From Myxococcus guangdongensis (lineage in GTDB: Bacteria; Myxococcota; Myxococcia; Myxococcales; Myxococcaceae), in NCBI RefSeq assembly GCF_024198255.1, contig NZ_JAJVKW010000003.1:558001-622000 (forward strand): a stretch of DNA of 64,000 nucleotides, written 5' to 3'. The translations under genes were made by a program, and so were the position numbers. The notes beneath the pieces were generated by a model. It made no database searches. It was not told the DNA's origin and saw only the letters and a program-made list of their open reading frames with translations. Shown piece by piece: positions 34,067-43,862 of the stretch (positions are counted from its first letter, which is position 1; every line of letters starts with the position of its first letter).

Positions 34067-35752
34067 ATGTGGCAGATCATCATCAACGGGCCCGGCTACT
34101 TCGACACGTCCTATGACTTGCCCGAGGGCGTGACGAGCCTGGGCCGCGCCGACGAGAACGACATCGTGCTGGGCGGAGACCTGGTCTCGCGCCGGCACGC
34201 GCGCCTCTACGTGGAGGCGGACATCCTGCGCATCGAGGACCTGGGCAGCCGCAACGGCAGCCGCGTCAACGGCGCGCCCCTGCAGGGCTCCCGGCAGCTG
34301 TCCCCCGGCGACTCCGTGGCGCTGGGCGAGAACACGCTCGCGGTGCGCCAACCCAACACCGTGGAGAACGCCGCCACGGAGATGGTGGACCTGGGCGCCG
34401 GCGGTGTCGTGCGCTTCGGCCACGGGCAGGACGTGGGGCCCTCCGTGCTGCTCGCCAAGAGCGTGCGGGACGCGGACGTGCTGCGCCTGCTCGACAACGT
34501 GGGGCCCGTGCCCTTCGAGGACTTCAACCAGCAGGCCTCCTCGCCCGCCGCCCCGGCCAGCCCCCGCGTGGCGCAGGAGACGCTGGTGCTGATGTTCCGC
34601 ACCGCGGAGGCGCTCTCCACCGCCACCACGCTGTCCACCTTCCTGGACCTGACGATGGACCGGCTCCTGGAGCGCACCGACGCCACCACGGCGGTGGTGC
34701 TGCTCAAGCACTCCACGGGGGCGCTCGTGCCCGCGGCGGTGCGCCACCGGGGACGGCTGGCCAAGGGCGAGGTGCCGGTGTCCGACGCCATCGTCGACGA
34801 GGCCCTGCGCCAGGGCCGCGCGCTCGCGGTGGGCGACGTGCGCGACGACCGCCGCTTCGCCGCGCGCGAGAGTGTCATCCTCTACGGCGTGGCCAGCGTG
34901 CTGTGCATCCCCATCGGCTCCGAGGCGCCGTACCAGGGCGTGCTCTACGTCAACACCTCCGCCAAGGGGGACGGGCTGGAGCCCATGCTGGACGCGTGCT
35001 CGGCGGTGGCGCACCTGGTGGCCACCGGCGTGCAGAAGTTCTCCCCGCGCGACGGCGGCGCCACGCAGGAGCGACTGCGCCGCTCGCTGGAGCGCTTCCA
35101 CCCGCCCGACGTCGCCGAGCGCCGCGCCACCGAGGCCCAACGCCAGGGTGGCCGGCTGCCGGGCCTGGAGGAGCGCACCCTCACGGTGCTGCACGTGGAG
35201 CTGGTGGGCTTCCCCGCCCTGGCCTCGCGCATCGGCGGGGCCAAGGCGACCAGCCTGCTCAGTGACTTCCACGCGCGCGCCACCGGCATCGTGTTCAGCT
35301 TCGAGGCCACCGTGGAGTCCTTCATCGGTGAGTCCATGCGGGCCCTGTTCGGCGTGCCGTACGTGAAGGGCGAGGACTCCGTGCGGGCGGTGCGGGCGGG
35401 CCTGGCGCTGCGCTCGGACTGGGAGCGGGCGATGAGCCGCCGTCCGGTGGACGAGCGCTGCTCGCTGCGGATGGCCCTGCACACCACGCGGGCCCTGGTG
35501 GGGATGATCGGCAACGAGGTCCGCCCCGACTACACGGCGGTGGGCGAGGGCATGTCCGTGGCCACGTGGCTGGCGGCGACGGGCAACCCTGGGCAGGTGT
35601 TGATTTCCGGTAAGGTGCTGGCGGCCGTGGCGGCCCGCTTCGACGTGATGCCCCTGGGGGAGCGGCTGGTGCGCCCCCCCAAGGAGAAGGTGGCCGCCTT
35701 CGAGGTCCTCGACGAGGACGTCGGGGTGTTGACGAACCCCGGCCTGCGGTGA
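34067..35752 (+). CDS. FHA-GAF-cyclase homology domain signalling protein (cyclase probably inactive)
   Basis: A 561-residue cytoplasmic protein: FHA at about residues 15-100 (SLGRADENDIVLGGDLVSRRHAR; GSRNGSRVNG), GAF at about 180-330, and a class III nucleotide cyclase homology domain at about 370-550. In the cyclase domain, the two metal-binding aspartates are both glutamate: Glu378 in HVELVGF and Glu422 in FIGESMRALFG, exactly 44 residues apart as in true cyclases. The transition-state Asn and Arg are Ser and Trp (GEGMSVATWLAA). It is therefore likely a non-catalytic regulator reading phospho-peptides and a small ligand. It sits 83 bases before a Ser/Thr kinase, a plausible phosphorylation partner. 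Confidence 0.85.
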   Translation: MWQIIINGPGYFDTSYDLPEGVTSLGRADENDIVLGGDLVSRRHARLYVEADILRIEDLGSRNGSRVNGAPLQGSRQLSPGDSVALGENTLAVRQPNTVENAATEMVDLGAGGVVRFGHGQDVGPSVLLAKSVRDADVLRLLDNVGPVPFEDFNQQASSPAAPASPRVAQETLVLMFRTAEALSTATTLSTFLDLTMDRLLERTDATTAVVLLKHSTGALVPAAVRHRGRLAKGEVPVSDAIVDEALRQGRALAVGDVRDDRRFAARESVILYGVASVLCIPIGSEAPYQGVLYVNTSAKGDGLEPMLDACSAVAHLVATGVQKFSPRDGGATQERLRRSLERFHPPDVAERRATEAQRQGGRLPGLEERTLTVLHVELVGFPALASRIGGAKATSLLSDFHARATGIVFSFEATVESFIGESMRALFGVPYVKGEDSVRAVRAGLALRSDWERAMSRRPVDERCSLRMALHTTRALVGMIGNEVRPDYTAVGEGMSVATWLAATGNPGQVLISGKVLAAVAARFDVMPLGERLVRPPKEKVAAFEVLDEDVGVLTNPGLR

Positions 35753-35835
35753 AACCCCCTGCGGCAGGTTGACGGGTTGATGGACCAGGGCAAGCCAGGG
35801 TTCAATGGGCGCCCGAGTGGTGGACCCCCGCCCCC

Positions 35836-38800
35836 ATGAACGCTCATAACCCTTCCGCCCGGCTGCGTCCGTTCCGGCCCCAGCCCTTTGGCCGGTACAC
35901 CCTCTTGTCCCATCTGGCGACGGGCGGGATGGGTGAAATCTATCTCGCGAGGCTGGAGGGCGCGCAGGGCTTCGAGAAGCTGTGCGTCATCAAGAAAATC
36001 CTCCCGCAGCTCGCCGAGGACACCGACTTCGTCGAGCGCTTCGTCGGTGAGGCGCGCACGCTGGTCCGCCTGAGCCACGGCTCCATCGCCCAGGTGCTGG
36101 ACATGGGGCTGCACGAGGGCGAGGCCTACATGGCCCTCGAGCACGTGGACGGCAAGGACCTGCGCAAGGTGGCCGCCCGGGTGCGGGACAGGCAGGTGCC
36201 GCTGCCCCTGACGTTCATCCTCTACGTGATGGGCCGGGTGCTGGACGCGCTGGCGTACGCGCACCGCAAGAAGGATGACGACGGGGAGGACCTGAAGCTG
36301 GTCCACCGGGACATCTCGCCGCAGAACATCCTCATCTCCTACGAGGGGGAGGTGAAGGTCATCGACTTCGGGCTCGCCAAGAGCCGGCTGTCGGCGGCGA
36401 AGACGAACCCGAGCATCATCCTGGGCAAGTTCCTCTACATGTCCCCCGAGCAGGCCCGGCACCAGCCGGTGGACCGGCGCGCGGACCTGTACGCGGTGGG
36501 CCTGACGCTCTACGAGCTCATCTGCGGGAAGAACCCCTTCGACGGCATCCACCCCGGCGAGCTGATGTCGGTGGTGGCCAACCCGAAGGTGGCGCCGCTG
36601 GATGAGGTGGAGCCGCTCACGCCGCGCGCGGTGACGGCGTTGGTGGCCAAGGCGCTGGAGGTGGACCCGACGCAGCGCTTCCAGACGGCGGAGGAGTTCC
36701 GCGGCCGGCTGCAGGCGTGCCTGATGGAGATTGACGCCAGCGCGGGGCCGGAGAGCGTCAGCCGCTTCATGCGCGAGCTGTTCACCGCGGACTTCCAGTC
36801 CGAGCGCCGGCTGCTGTCGAGCCTCAAGGACGTGCCTCGCGGGGGCTACTCCGAGGCGCGCGCCGCGTCCCCGGAGCCCTCGGACGAGGGGGCCGCGCCG
36901 CGTCCGTCGCCGCCGGCCGGAGCGATGTTGCCGGCGAAGACCATCCGCCTGGATGGCCCGGTGGAGGCGCTCTCCTTCCATCCCACGCGGCGCAGCCGTG
37001 ATGGTGGGCCCGTGGATGATGGGGAGACGCGTCCGGGCATCCCCATCGACGAGTCCACCCGGCCCGCCTTCCCGCTGGAGGCGCTGGAGGAGGAGGCGCG
37101 GGCCCGTGCGGCGAAGCTGAATCCGGACACCTCGCCCTCCGTGTCCGTGGAGGTGGCGCCCGAGGTCTCCCGCCCGACCACGCCGCCGCCCGCCGTCGCT
37201 CCCGTGCCTCGGCCGCCGTCGCAGACGCGCGAGGTTCCGCTCACGGCCATGCCGCCGGAGGCGATTCCTCCCGCGCCACCGCCGCCCGCGCCGCCGCCGT
37301 CGCGTCCGGACACGCGGCCCACGGAGCTGGAGCTGCTGCCCGTGGGCGCGGTCGCCGGCTCCTCGGACGGGCAGGGGAGCCCGTACGACGCCACCGACCC
37401 CCGCGCGGAGCCGCTGCGTCCCTTCGGCGAGGACCCGCGCACGTCCCGCCCCGCCACGTTCAGCGGTGGGAGCCCGCGTCCCCCTCCGCCTCCCGTCACG
37501 CCGCCTCCCGCGGCGGTGATGCCCCAGCGGCAGGCGCTCGTTCCTCCTGGCGCGCCAGCACCGTCGGCTCCGGCGCGCTCCGGCGTGATGATGATGCCCG
37601 CTGTCGGCGTGCCCCCGGAGGCGCCGGCGTCGGGTGTGACGACGCGGCCTGGACCGGGGGCCGCGATGCCCTTGGCGGGTGAGGTGCCTGCTTCGGGTGT
37701 GACGACTCGGCCTGGGCCAGGGGCCTCGGTGATGCCCTCGGCGGGTGAAGTGCCCGCTTCCGGCGTGACGACGCGGCCTGGACCTGGGGCCGCCTCGATG
37801 CCCTCGACCGCCGCGCCGCCTCCCGGGTCTCCGGCGCGCTCGGGCGCGATGACCATGCCGCCCGCCGGTGCCCAGGTTCGGGGTGGCTCCCTGACGTCGA
37901 ACCCGGGCGTGCCGTCTCGCTCGGGGGCGATGTCGATGCCCGACACGGCCCTGACGTCGAACCCGGGCGTGCCGTCTCGCTCGGGGGCCCTGCCGGCGCA
38001 GGGCGGCTCCCTGACGTCGAACCCCGGAGTCGCAGCGCGCTCGGGAGCGCTGCCGGCGCAGGGGGGGGCCCTGACGTCGAACCCGGGCGTTCCCTCACGC
38101 TCGGGCGCGTTGCCGGTGCAGGGCGCCGCGCTGACGTCGAACCCGGGCGTGGCGTCACGCTCGAAGGTCGGCGAGCCGGGCGTGGTGGTCTCCTCTCTGG
38201 AGTCGGGCGGTGACGCGGACGCCGAGATGCCGGTGCTCACGCCCGAGCAGATGGGGCACGGCGAGCCATCGGAGCGCCTGGAGGAGATGGACACGAACCC
38301 CCGGGCGTCGCGGCCCGGGCGAGCGGAGCGCTACGAGGACACGCATCCGCGCGCGCCTCGGGACGCGGACACGGACCCTCGGGGTCCGCGCGTGGCGGAC
38401 ATGCAGGCTCGCGCCGCCGTCCACGAGGACACCCAGCCTCGCGTCGTCCTGGATGAGAGCCTCTTGCGTGACGCGGAGGGCGTCACGCGCGATGACGAGG
38501 AGCGCTCGGGCGTCTCGCGTCCGAAGACGGGCTCGCGTCGAGTGCGGCCGTCCTCGCCGGGGATGGCGCCCGCGCAGGGGCGACGCACGGGCGTCAGCCG
38601 CCCCGTGGTCGTCGCCATGCCCGAGGCCTCCGAGGACGAGGAAGAGGACGCGGACGTGCGGGTGTCGATGACCGCGAATGACGAGACGCGGCGCACCTCC
38701 GTGCCCTCGCGGCCCAACGTCCCCGTCCGTCGCCCGTCGGAGGACACGCGCAAGACCACCGTGCCCAAGCGCGCCAGGCGCAGCTCCGCGCTGACATGGG

Positions 38801-39483
38801 TGGTGGTGCTGGGCGGGTTGGGAGCGCTGACCGCGGGCGGGGCGTTCCTCATGTCGGACCCTCAGGTCCGAGGGATGGTGACGAACCAGCTCGAGCAGCT
38901 CGGCCTCGTCGCCAAGGGGCCCGAGGGAGCTCCACCTGCGAGTCCCGTGGCCCCTGGAGCAAAGGCGCCGAAGGCTCCCGTGGAGGGCGCGGCGGAGCCC
39001 AATCCGGGCGCAGGTGACACCGCGGTGGCGGAGCAGGCGCCCGTGGAGGCGGCGGCCCCTGGTGAGCAGGCCCCGGCTCCCAAGCCCGCGGCCGTGGAGA
39101 CCCCACCGCCCGCGCCTGCCGCGGTGGCGGAGACCGACGCGCAGAAGAGCGTCGCGGACGATGATGGCTCGTTGCTGGCGCCCCTGGGGAAGCCGACCCC
39201 CAAGGCCCCCGCACCCAAGCGCGCCAACACCAATCGCGTGCGCATCATCAAGGGGATGGGCTCCCAGTCCGAGCTGTCACGCGAGTGGAAGGCGGCGAAC
39301 GCCGACCTCAAGAAGCTCAAGACGCACAGGTCCTGCGACGACCTGGGTTTGCTTTGCACGAGACGGGACGACCTGGACGAAGAGGTTGTTGCCGCCGAGG
39401 GTGAGGGCAGCCCCGATCTCTTGAAGAGGGTGAGGAACTTCAGGAAGCAGGTCCAGGTTCAGCTGGAGTCGGTTGAACAGTGA
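35836..39483 (+). CDS. Ser/Thr protein kinase with tandem-repeat linker and C-terminal membrane span
   Basis: A 1215-residue protein. The kinase domain (about 18-300) has GGMGE in the glycine loop, Lys53, catalytic Asp159 in HRDISPQN, Asp177 in DFG, and the MSPEQAR activation segment, so it should be active. A very long disordered Pro/Ala/Ser/Thr-rich linker follows (about 340-975). It contains three copies of PASGVTTRPGPGA and five copies of LTSNPGVPSRSGA, the latter as an exact 60-bp period at 37891, 37951, 38011, 38071 and 38131. A transmembrane helix lies near residue 985 (TWVVVLGGLGALTAGGAFLM), then about 210 residues outside with a basic C-terminal domain. Typical myxobacterial PknB-like sensor kinase. 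Confidence 0.9.
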   Translation: MNAHNPSARLRPFRPQPFGRYTLLSHLATGGMGEIYLARLEGAQGFEKLCVIKKILPQLAEDTDFVERFVGEARTLVRLSHGSIAQVLDMGLHEGEAYMALEHVDGKDLRKVAARVRDRQVPLPLTFILYVMGRVLDALAYAHRKKDDDGEDLKLVHRDISPQNILISYEGEVKVIDFGLAKSRLSAAKTNPSIILGKFLYMSPEQARHQPVDRRADLYAVGLTLYELICGKNPFDGIHPGELMSVVANPKVAPLDEVEPLTPRAVTALVAKALEVDPTQRFQTAEEFRGRLQACLMEIDASAGPESVSRFMRELFTADFQSERRLLSSLKDVPRGGYSEARAASPEPSDEGAAPRPSPPAGAMLPAKTIRLDGPVEALSFHPTRRSRDGGPVDDGETRPGIPIDESTRPAFPLEALEEEARARAAKLNPDTSPSVSVEVAPEVSRPTTPPPAVAPVPRPPSQTREVPLTAMPPEAIPPAPPPPAPPPSRPDTRPTELELLPVGAVAGSSDGQGSPYDATDPRAEPLRPFGEDPRTSRPATFSGGSPRPPPPPVTPPPAAVMPQRQALVPPGAPAPSAPARSGVMMMPAVGVPPEAPASGVTTRPGPGAAMPLAGEVPASGVTTRPGPGASVMPSAGEVPASGVTTRPGPGAASMPSTAAPPPGSPARSGAMTMPPAGAQVRGGSLTSNPGVPSRSGAMSMPDTALTSNPGVPSRSGALPAQGGSLTSNPGVAARSGALPAQGGALTSNPGVPSRSGALPVQGAALTSNPGVASRSKVGEPGVVVSSLESGGDADAEMPVLTPEQMGHGEPSERLEEMDTNPRASRPGRAERYEDTHPRAPRDADTDPRGPRVADMQARAAVHEDTQPRVVLDESLLRDAEGVTRDDEERSGVSRPKTGSRRVRPSSPGMAPAQGRRTGVSRPVVVAMPEASEDEEEDADVRVSMTANDETRRTSVPSRPNVPVRRPSEDTRKTTVPKRARRSSALTWVVVLGGLGALTAGGAFLMSDPQVRGMVTNQLEQLGLVAKGPEGAPPASPVAPGAKAPKAPVEGAAEPNPGAGDTAVAEQAPVEAAAPGEQAPAPKPAAVETPPPAPAAVAETDAQKSVADDDGSLLAPLGKPTPKAPAPKRANTNRVRIIKGMGSQSELSREWKAANADLKKLKTHRSCDDLGLLCTRRDDLDEEVVAAEGEGSPDLLKRVRNFRKQVQVQLESVEQ
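37871..38170 (+). repeat. 60-bp tandem repeat, five copies, inside the kinase gene
   Basis: The unit CTGACGTCGAACCC recurs at 37891, 37951, 38011, 38071 and 38131, exactly 60 bases apart, and keeps frame (20 residues). Third-position changes between copies show the array has been maintained rather than just created. A second set of three copies with a 63-66-base period lies just upstream (about 37621-37800). Confidence 0.85.
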
Positions 39484-39501
39484 CGCCGTTGCCGCCTTCC
39501 T

Positions 39502-39538
39502 CGGACTTCCAGGAGTCAGGGTGTTGACCGGAAGTCCG
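39502..39538 (+). terminator. hairpin between kinase and cstA-like genes
   Basis: A perfect 9-bp repeat, CGGACTTCC / GGAAGTCCG, with a 19-base loop, located 20 bases before the cstA-like start. It could end the kinase transcript or act in the cstA leader. Confidence 0.5.
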
Positions 39539-39558
39539 GGTCGGGAAAGCCTCGCGGC

Positions 39559-41250
39559 ATGAGCCTCCCCCTGATTGCCGGAGTGTTCCTCGTGGTGCTG
39601 GCGCTGGGCTATCGCTTCTACGGAGGCTTCATCGCCCGGCAGTTCCGCCTGGATGGCGAAGCGGTGACGCCCGCGCACGCGAAGAGCGACGGCGTGGACT
39701 TCGTCCCGACGAAGCCCTTCTACCTGTTGGGGCAGCACTTCAGCGCGATCGCCGCGGCAGGCCCTATCGCGGGGCCCATCCTCGCGGCGCAGCAGTTCGG
39801 TTGGCTCCCGGCGCTCCTGTGGATTGCGGTGGGCTCGGTGTTCATCGGGGCGATGCATGACTTCGCCACGCTGGTGGCGAGCATCCGCCATGGCGCGGTC
39901 TCCATCGCGGAGGTGGTGCGCAGCCACCTGGGGCCCACCGCGGGGCTGGCGATGCTGGCCTTCATCTGGGTGGCGCTCATCTACGTCATCGTCGCCTTCA
40001 CGGACGCGACGGCGGCCACGTTCGTCAGCGGCGACGCGGAGCTGGAGGGGCTCACCTTCCGCTTCAACCCGGGCGGCGCGGTGGCCTTCGCCTCCATCGC
40101 GTACCTGCTCCTGGCGGTGGTGATGGGGTTGGTGGACCGCTGGCTCAAGCCGCCCCTGTGGCTGCAGACGCTCATCTTCGTGCCGGCGACGCTGGGCGTG
40201 GTGTACCTGGGCACGCGCATGTCCACGCTGCTGGTGTTGGATGCGCGAGGATGGTCCGCGCTCATCCTGGCGTACTGCTTCGTCGCGTCGCTCACGCCCG
40301 TCTGGGTGTTGCTGCAGCCGCGCGGCTACCTGGGCGGCTTCGTGTTGTACGCGGCGCTGGCGGTGGGCGTGGTGGGCATCTTCTACGGTGGGCTGAGCGG
40401 TGAGCTGTCCATCCAGCAGCCGGCCTTCTCGGGCTTCAACGTCCCGGGCCCCGGCGGCGCGCTGTTCCCGTTCCTCTTCGTCACCATCGCGTGTGGCGCG
40501 TGCTCGGGGTTCCACGGGCTGGTGTGCTCGGGCACCACGTCGAAGCAGATCGACAAGGAGCCGCACTGCAAGCCGGTGGGCTACGGGGCGATGCTGCTGG
40601 AGGGCTTCGTGGCGGTCATCGCGCTGGCGACGGTGATGGTCGCCACCAAGGCGGAGCTGACGGGCAAGGCGCCCGGCGCGGTGTATGGCGCGGGGCTGGG
40701 GCGCTTCATCGTCACGGTGCTGGGCAAGGAGTACCTCGTCATCGCGACGACCTTCGGGGCCATGGCCTTCTCCACCTTCGTGTTCGACACGCTGGACGTG
40801 TCCACGCGGCTGGGGCGCTACATCCTCCAGGAGCTGGCGGGGAAGAAGGGCAAGGGCGCGGCGATGGTGGCCACGGCGGTGACGTGCGCCGTGCCGCTGG
40901 CCTTCGTGCTGCTGGCGGGCTCGGGGGCGTGGCGCTCGTTCTGGACGCTGTTCGGCACGTCGAACCAGCTGCTCGCGTCGCTGTCGCTGCTCGGTGTCTG
41001 TGTGTGGCTCAAGAGCACGGGCCGGCCCTACGTCTACGCGCTGGTGCCCATGGTGTTCGTGGGGGCCGTCACGCTCACCAGCCTGGTGCTCCTGGTGCGC
41101 GAGGCGCTGTCGCCCGCGAGCTCGGCGGCGTCGCGGGTGAACGGGGTGGTGGCGGTGGTGCTGCTCGCGTTGGCGCTCTCCCTCTTCGCCGCTGGGGCGC
41201 GCGCGCTGCGCTCCCGGCGCCATCCTCCCGCCACGGCGGCCGCCGTCTGA
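39559..41250 (+). CDS. cstA: CstA-family transporter
   Basis: A 563-residue inner-membrane protein with about 16 predicted spans. Family motifs are present near the start (YRFYGGFIARQFRLD; HFSAIAAAGPIAGPILAAQ; GSVFIGAMHDF) and in the middle (CSGFHGLVCSGTTSKQ). It is shorter than E. coli CstA (about 700 residues), mainly at the C-terminal side. CstA proteins import peptides or pyruvate, and some are induced by carbon starvation. The gene has no obvious partner, though a membrane synthase-like gene starts 21 bases downstream and may be co-transcribed. Confidence 0.88.
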   Translation: MSLPLIAGVFLVVLALGYRFYGGFIARQFRLDGEAVTPAHAKSDGVDFVPTKPFYLLGQHFSAIAAAGPIAGPILAAQQFGWLPALLWIAVGSVFIGAMHDFATLVASIRHGAVSIAEVVRSHLGPTAGLAMLAFIWVALIYVIVAFTDATAATFVSGDAELEGLTFRFNPGGAVAFASIAYLLLAVVMGLVDRWLKPPLWLQTLIFVPATLGVVYLGTRMSTLLVLDARGWSALILAYCFVASLTPVWVLLQPRGYLGGFVLYAALAVGVVGIFYGGLSGELSIQQPAFSGFNVPGPGGALFPFLFVTIACGACSGFHGLVCSGTTSKQIDKEPHCKPVGYGAMLLEGFVAVIALATVMVATKAELTGKAPGAVYGAGLGRFIVTVLGKEYLVIATTFGAMAFSTFVFDTLDVSTRLGRYILQELAGKKGKGAAMVATAVTCAVPLAFVLLAGSGAWRSFWTLFGTSNQLLASLSLLGVCVWLKSTGRPYVYALVPMVFVGAVTLTSLVLLVREALSPASSAASRVNGVVAVVLLALALSLFAAGARALRSRRHPPATAAAV

Positions 41251-41271
41251 CGCACGTCTCCCAGGGTCTCC

Positions 41272-43860
41272 ATGCTTCGATACTCCGTCGCCATCTTCAC
41301 GAGCGCCTTCCTGTTGTTCGGGGTGCAGCCCCTGGCGGGGCGCTATGCACTGCCCTGGTACGGCGGGACGCCCGGCGTGTGGACGGCGTGCATGCTGTTC
41401 TTCCAGGCGGCGCTCCTGGGGGGCTATGCGTACTCGCACGCGCTGGCCTCGCGGCTGACGCCGCGCCTGCAGGCGAAGGTGCACCTGGGCGTGCTGGCGG
41501 TGGCGGTGGCGGTGTTGGGGGTGAGGGCGTTGTGGGTGGGCTCGCCCGTGGCGCCGGGGCCCGAGTGGCGCCCGGTGGGCACGGACCTGGCGGTGCCGCG
41601 ACTGTTGGCGATGTTGGCGGTCACCATCGGCCTGCCGTTCTTCGTGCTGAGCACCACGGGGCCGCTGCTCCAGTCCTGGTTCGCGAGGGCGCGGCCGGGG
41701 CGCTCGCCGTATGTGCTGTATGCGCTGTCGAACGTGGGCTCGCTGCTCGCGCTGCTGGGCTATCCGTTCCTGGTGGAGCCCTGGGTGGGGCGCGGCGCGC
41801 AGGCGTGGGGCTGGGGCGTCGGCTTCGTCCTCTTCGCGGTGGCCTGCGCGGTGTGCGCGGTGGACGTGCTGCGCCATGAGCGCTCGGCGACGACTGCTGG
41901 CGCGGGGCAGTCGGGCGGTGCGGTGGGGCACGTGGCGGCGGGCGCGGAGCCGAGGCTCACGGTAGGCGCCGATGCGAATGCCTCGCTCGTGGGAGGCTCG
42001 CGCGAAGTGGATGGACACGCGGCGGCAGGCGCGGCGTCACAGTCCGCGGTGGGCGTGGCTTCGCACGCGGAAGGCTCGCGGGAGGTGGGCACCGCACCAC
42101 GGCTCGCGGTGGGCGCTGGTGGCGTGGCTTCCGGTTCCGATGTGGCGGTCGCGCACGCGGGAGGCGCGCGCGCCCCGTCCGCCGATGGCGTGGCGCCCGT
42201 CAACGCATCCCTCCACGCCACGGACGCGGAGGCTGCGCACGCCGCCGCCTTCGAGGCGATGAAGCAGGAGGCACGAGGTGGCGCGCCGGACGCCTCCGCG
42301 ACGCAACCCCAGGAGAAGCCCGGCCTGCGGCAAACGCTGGAGTGGTTGGGCCTGTCCACGTGCGCGTCCGTGTTGCTGCTCGCCACGACGAACCAGCTCT
42401 CGCAGGACGTGGCCGCGGGCCCGTTCCTCTGGGTGCTGCCGCTCGCCGTCTACCTGCTCACCTTCATCCTCGCCTTCTCGCGCGAGTCCTTCTACTCGCG
42501 CACGCTGTACTCGGTGCTGCTCATCGCCTCGGGCGCGGCGGCGGCGCATGCGCACGCGGCGGGGCCTCACTTCCCGCTGCCGCTGCTGCTCCTGGCCTAT
42601 GCCGCGTCGCTCTTCGCCGGCTGCATGGTGTGCCACGGCGAGCTGTTCCGGCTGCGCCCCGCGCCGCGTCACCTGAGCGCCTTCTACCTGTGGGTCTCCG
42701 CGGGCGGCGTCATCGGCGCGCTGTTCGTCAGCGGCGTGGCCACGAGCTTCTTCCGCGCCTACTGGGAGTATCCGCTCTCGCTGGGCGGCTGCTGCATCGT
42801 GGCGTTGGTGGGCATGGCGAAGGCGCCCCCGGACGAGACGCGCGGCCGGCGCGTGAGCCGGATGCTGCGCGGCGCGATGCTGATGATGGTGACGACGAAC
42901 CTGTTCCTCTCGATGAACCAGGACCTGGACCGGGCCCGCTTCAGCGAGCGCAACTTCTTCGGCGTGGTGCGGGTGATGGAGCAGAACGCGGAGGACCCGA
43001 CGCTCCACCTCTTCGGTCTGCGCCACGGCGCCGTCACCCACGGCTGGCAGCTCGCCTCGCCGGAGAATCGCTCGCGGCCCACGACCTATTACACGCGCGA
43101 GGCCGGACTCGGCCTGGCCATCGCCGAGCAGCGTCGACTGCGCGAGGCGGTGGGGCTGCCCCCCGGCCTGCACGTGGGGGTGCTCGGCCTGGGCGTGGGC
43201 ACCAGCGCGGCGCTGCTCGAGAAGGGCGACCGGGGCCGCTACTACGAAATCAACCCCGCGGTCATCGAGCTGGCCCAGGGCAAGGGCGGCTTCTTCAGCT
43301 TCCTCGCGGACTCACCGTCCACCGCGACGATGGTGGAGGGCGACGCGAGAATCTCCCTGGAGCAGGAGCTGGAGCGCGGCGAGCCGCAGGGCTTCGACGT
43401 GCTGTCCCTCGATGTCTTCTCCTCGGACGCGGTGCCCGTGCACCTGCTCACCGAGGAGGCGGTGGCCCTCTACAAGAAGCACCTGGCCCCCCACGGCGTG
43501 CTGGCGATGCACATCAGCAACGTGCACCTGGACCTGGTGCCGGTGGCGCTGGCGCACGCGCGCAAGCTGGGCATGCACGCGACGTTCGTCTTCCACGAGA
43601 CGAAGGACGACGCCCTGCGCAGCAACTGGATGCTGCTGAGCCCCGACCGCGAGTTCTCCTGGGGCCCCACCTTCACCCGCGCCACCGCGCGCGTGCGGCG
43701 CCTGGGCCTGCGAGGCGAGCCGGACTTCACCTGGACCGATGACCGCAGCAGCGTGCTGCGCGTGCTGCGCCAGGGAGGCCCCGACTCGCGCGTCCTGGAC
43801 GTAGAGGCCTCCTCGGGGCCGCAGCCCACCCAGCCCGTGGCCCAACCCGCGTCAGAGTGA
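41272..43860 (+). CDS. fused membrane (MFS-like)/spermidine-synthase-like protein
   Basis: An 862-residue protein. Residues 1-200 have several spans with the opening common to this fused family (FLLFGVQPLAGRYALPWYGG). Residues about 205-350 are a low-complexity Ala/Gly/Val/His insert with loosely repeated AEGSREVGTA wording. More spans follow to about residue 560, then a class I methyltransferase/SpeE-like domain (GVLGLGVGTSAALLEKG; YYEINPAVIELAQ; DVLSLDVFSSDAVPVHLLTEEA). No clear aminopropyl-acceptor evidence, so polyamine synthesis is not assured. It converges with the DUF1275 gene, with 2 bases between stops. Confidence 0.82.
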   Translation: MLRYSVAIFTSAFLLFGVQPLAGRYALPWYGGTPGVWTACMLFFQAALLGGYAYSHALASRLTPRLQAKVHLGVLAVAVAVLGVRALWVGSPVAPGPEWRPVGTDLAVPRLLAMLAVTIGLPFFVLSTTGPLLQSWFARARPGRSPYVLYALSNVGSLLALLGYPFLVEPWVGRGAQAWGWGVGFVLFAVACAVCAVDVLRHERSATTAGAGQSGGAVGHVAAGAEPRLTVGADANASLVGGSREVDGHAAAGAASQSAVGVASHAEGSREVGTAPRLAVGAGGVASGSDVAVAHAGGARAPSADGVAPVNASLHATDAEAAHAAAFEAMKQEARGGAPDASATQPQEKPGLRQTLEWLGLSTCASVLLLATTNQLSQDVAAGPFLWVLPLAVYLLTFILAFSRESFYSRTLYSVLLIASGAAAAHAHAAGPHFPLPLLLLAYAASLFAGCMVCHGELFRLRPAPRHLSAFYLWVSAGGVIGALFVSGVATSFFRAYWEYPLSLGGCCIVALVGMAKAPPDETRGRRVSRMLRGAMLMMVTTNLFLSMNQDLDRARFSERNFFGVVRVMEQNAEDPTLHLFGLRHGAVTHGWQLASPENRSRPTTYYTREAGLGLAIAEQRRLREAVGLPPGLHVGVLGLGVGTSAALLEKGDRGRYYEINPAVIELAQGKGGFFSFLADSPSTATMVEGDARISLEQELERGEPQGFDVLSLDVFSSDAVPVHLLTEEAVALYKKHLAPHGVLAMHISNVHLDLVPVALAHARKLGMHATFVFHETKDDALRSNWMLLSPDREFSWGPTFTRATARVRRLGLRGEPDFTWTDDRSSVLRVLRQGGPDSRVLDVEASSGPQPTQPVAQPASE

Positions 43861-43862
43861 CT

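Noticed and set aside
34067..35752. Calling this gene an active adenylate or guanylate cyclase
   Set aside because: Both metal aspartates and the transition-state Asn and Arg are replaced.
39277..42018. A 913-codon open frame on the minus strand opposite the kinase end, cstA-like gene and synthase-like gene
   Set aside because: Arg/His-rich noise with no recognisable motif, opposite well-supported genes.
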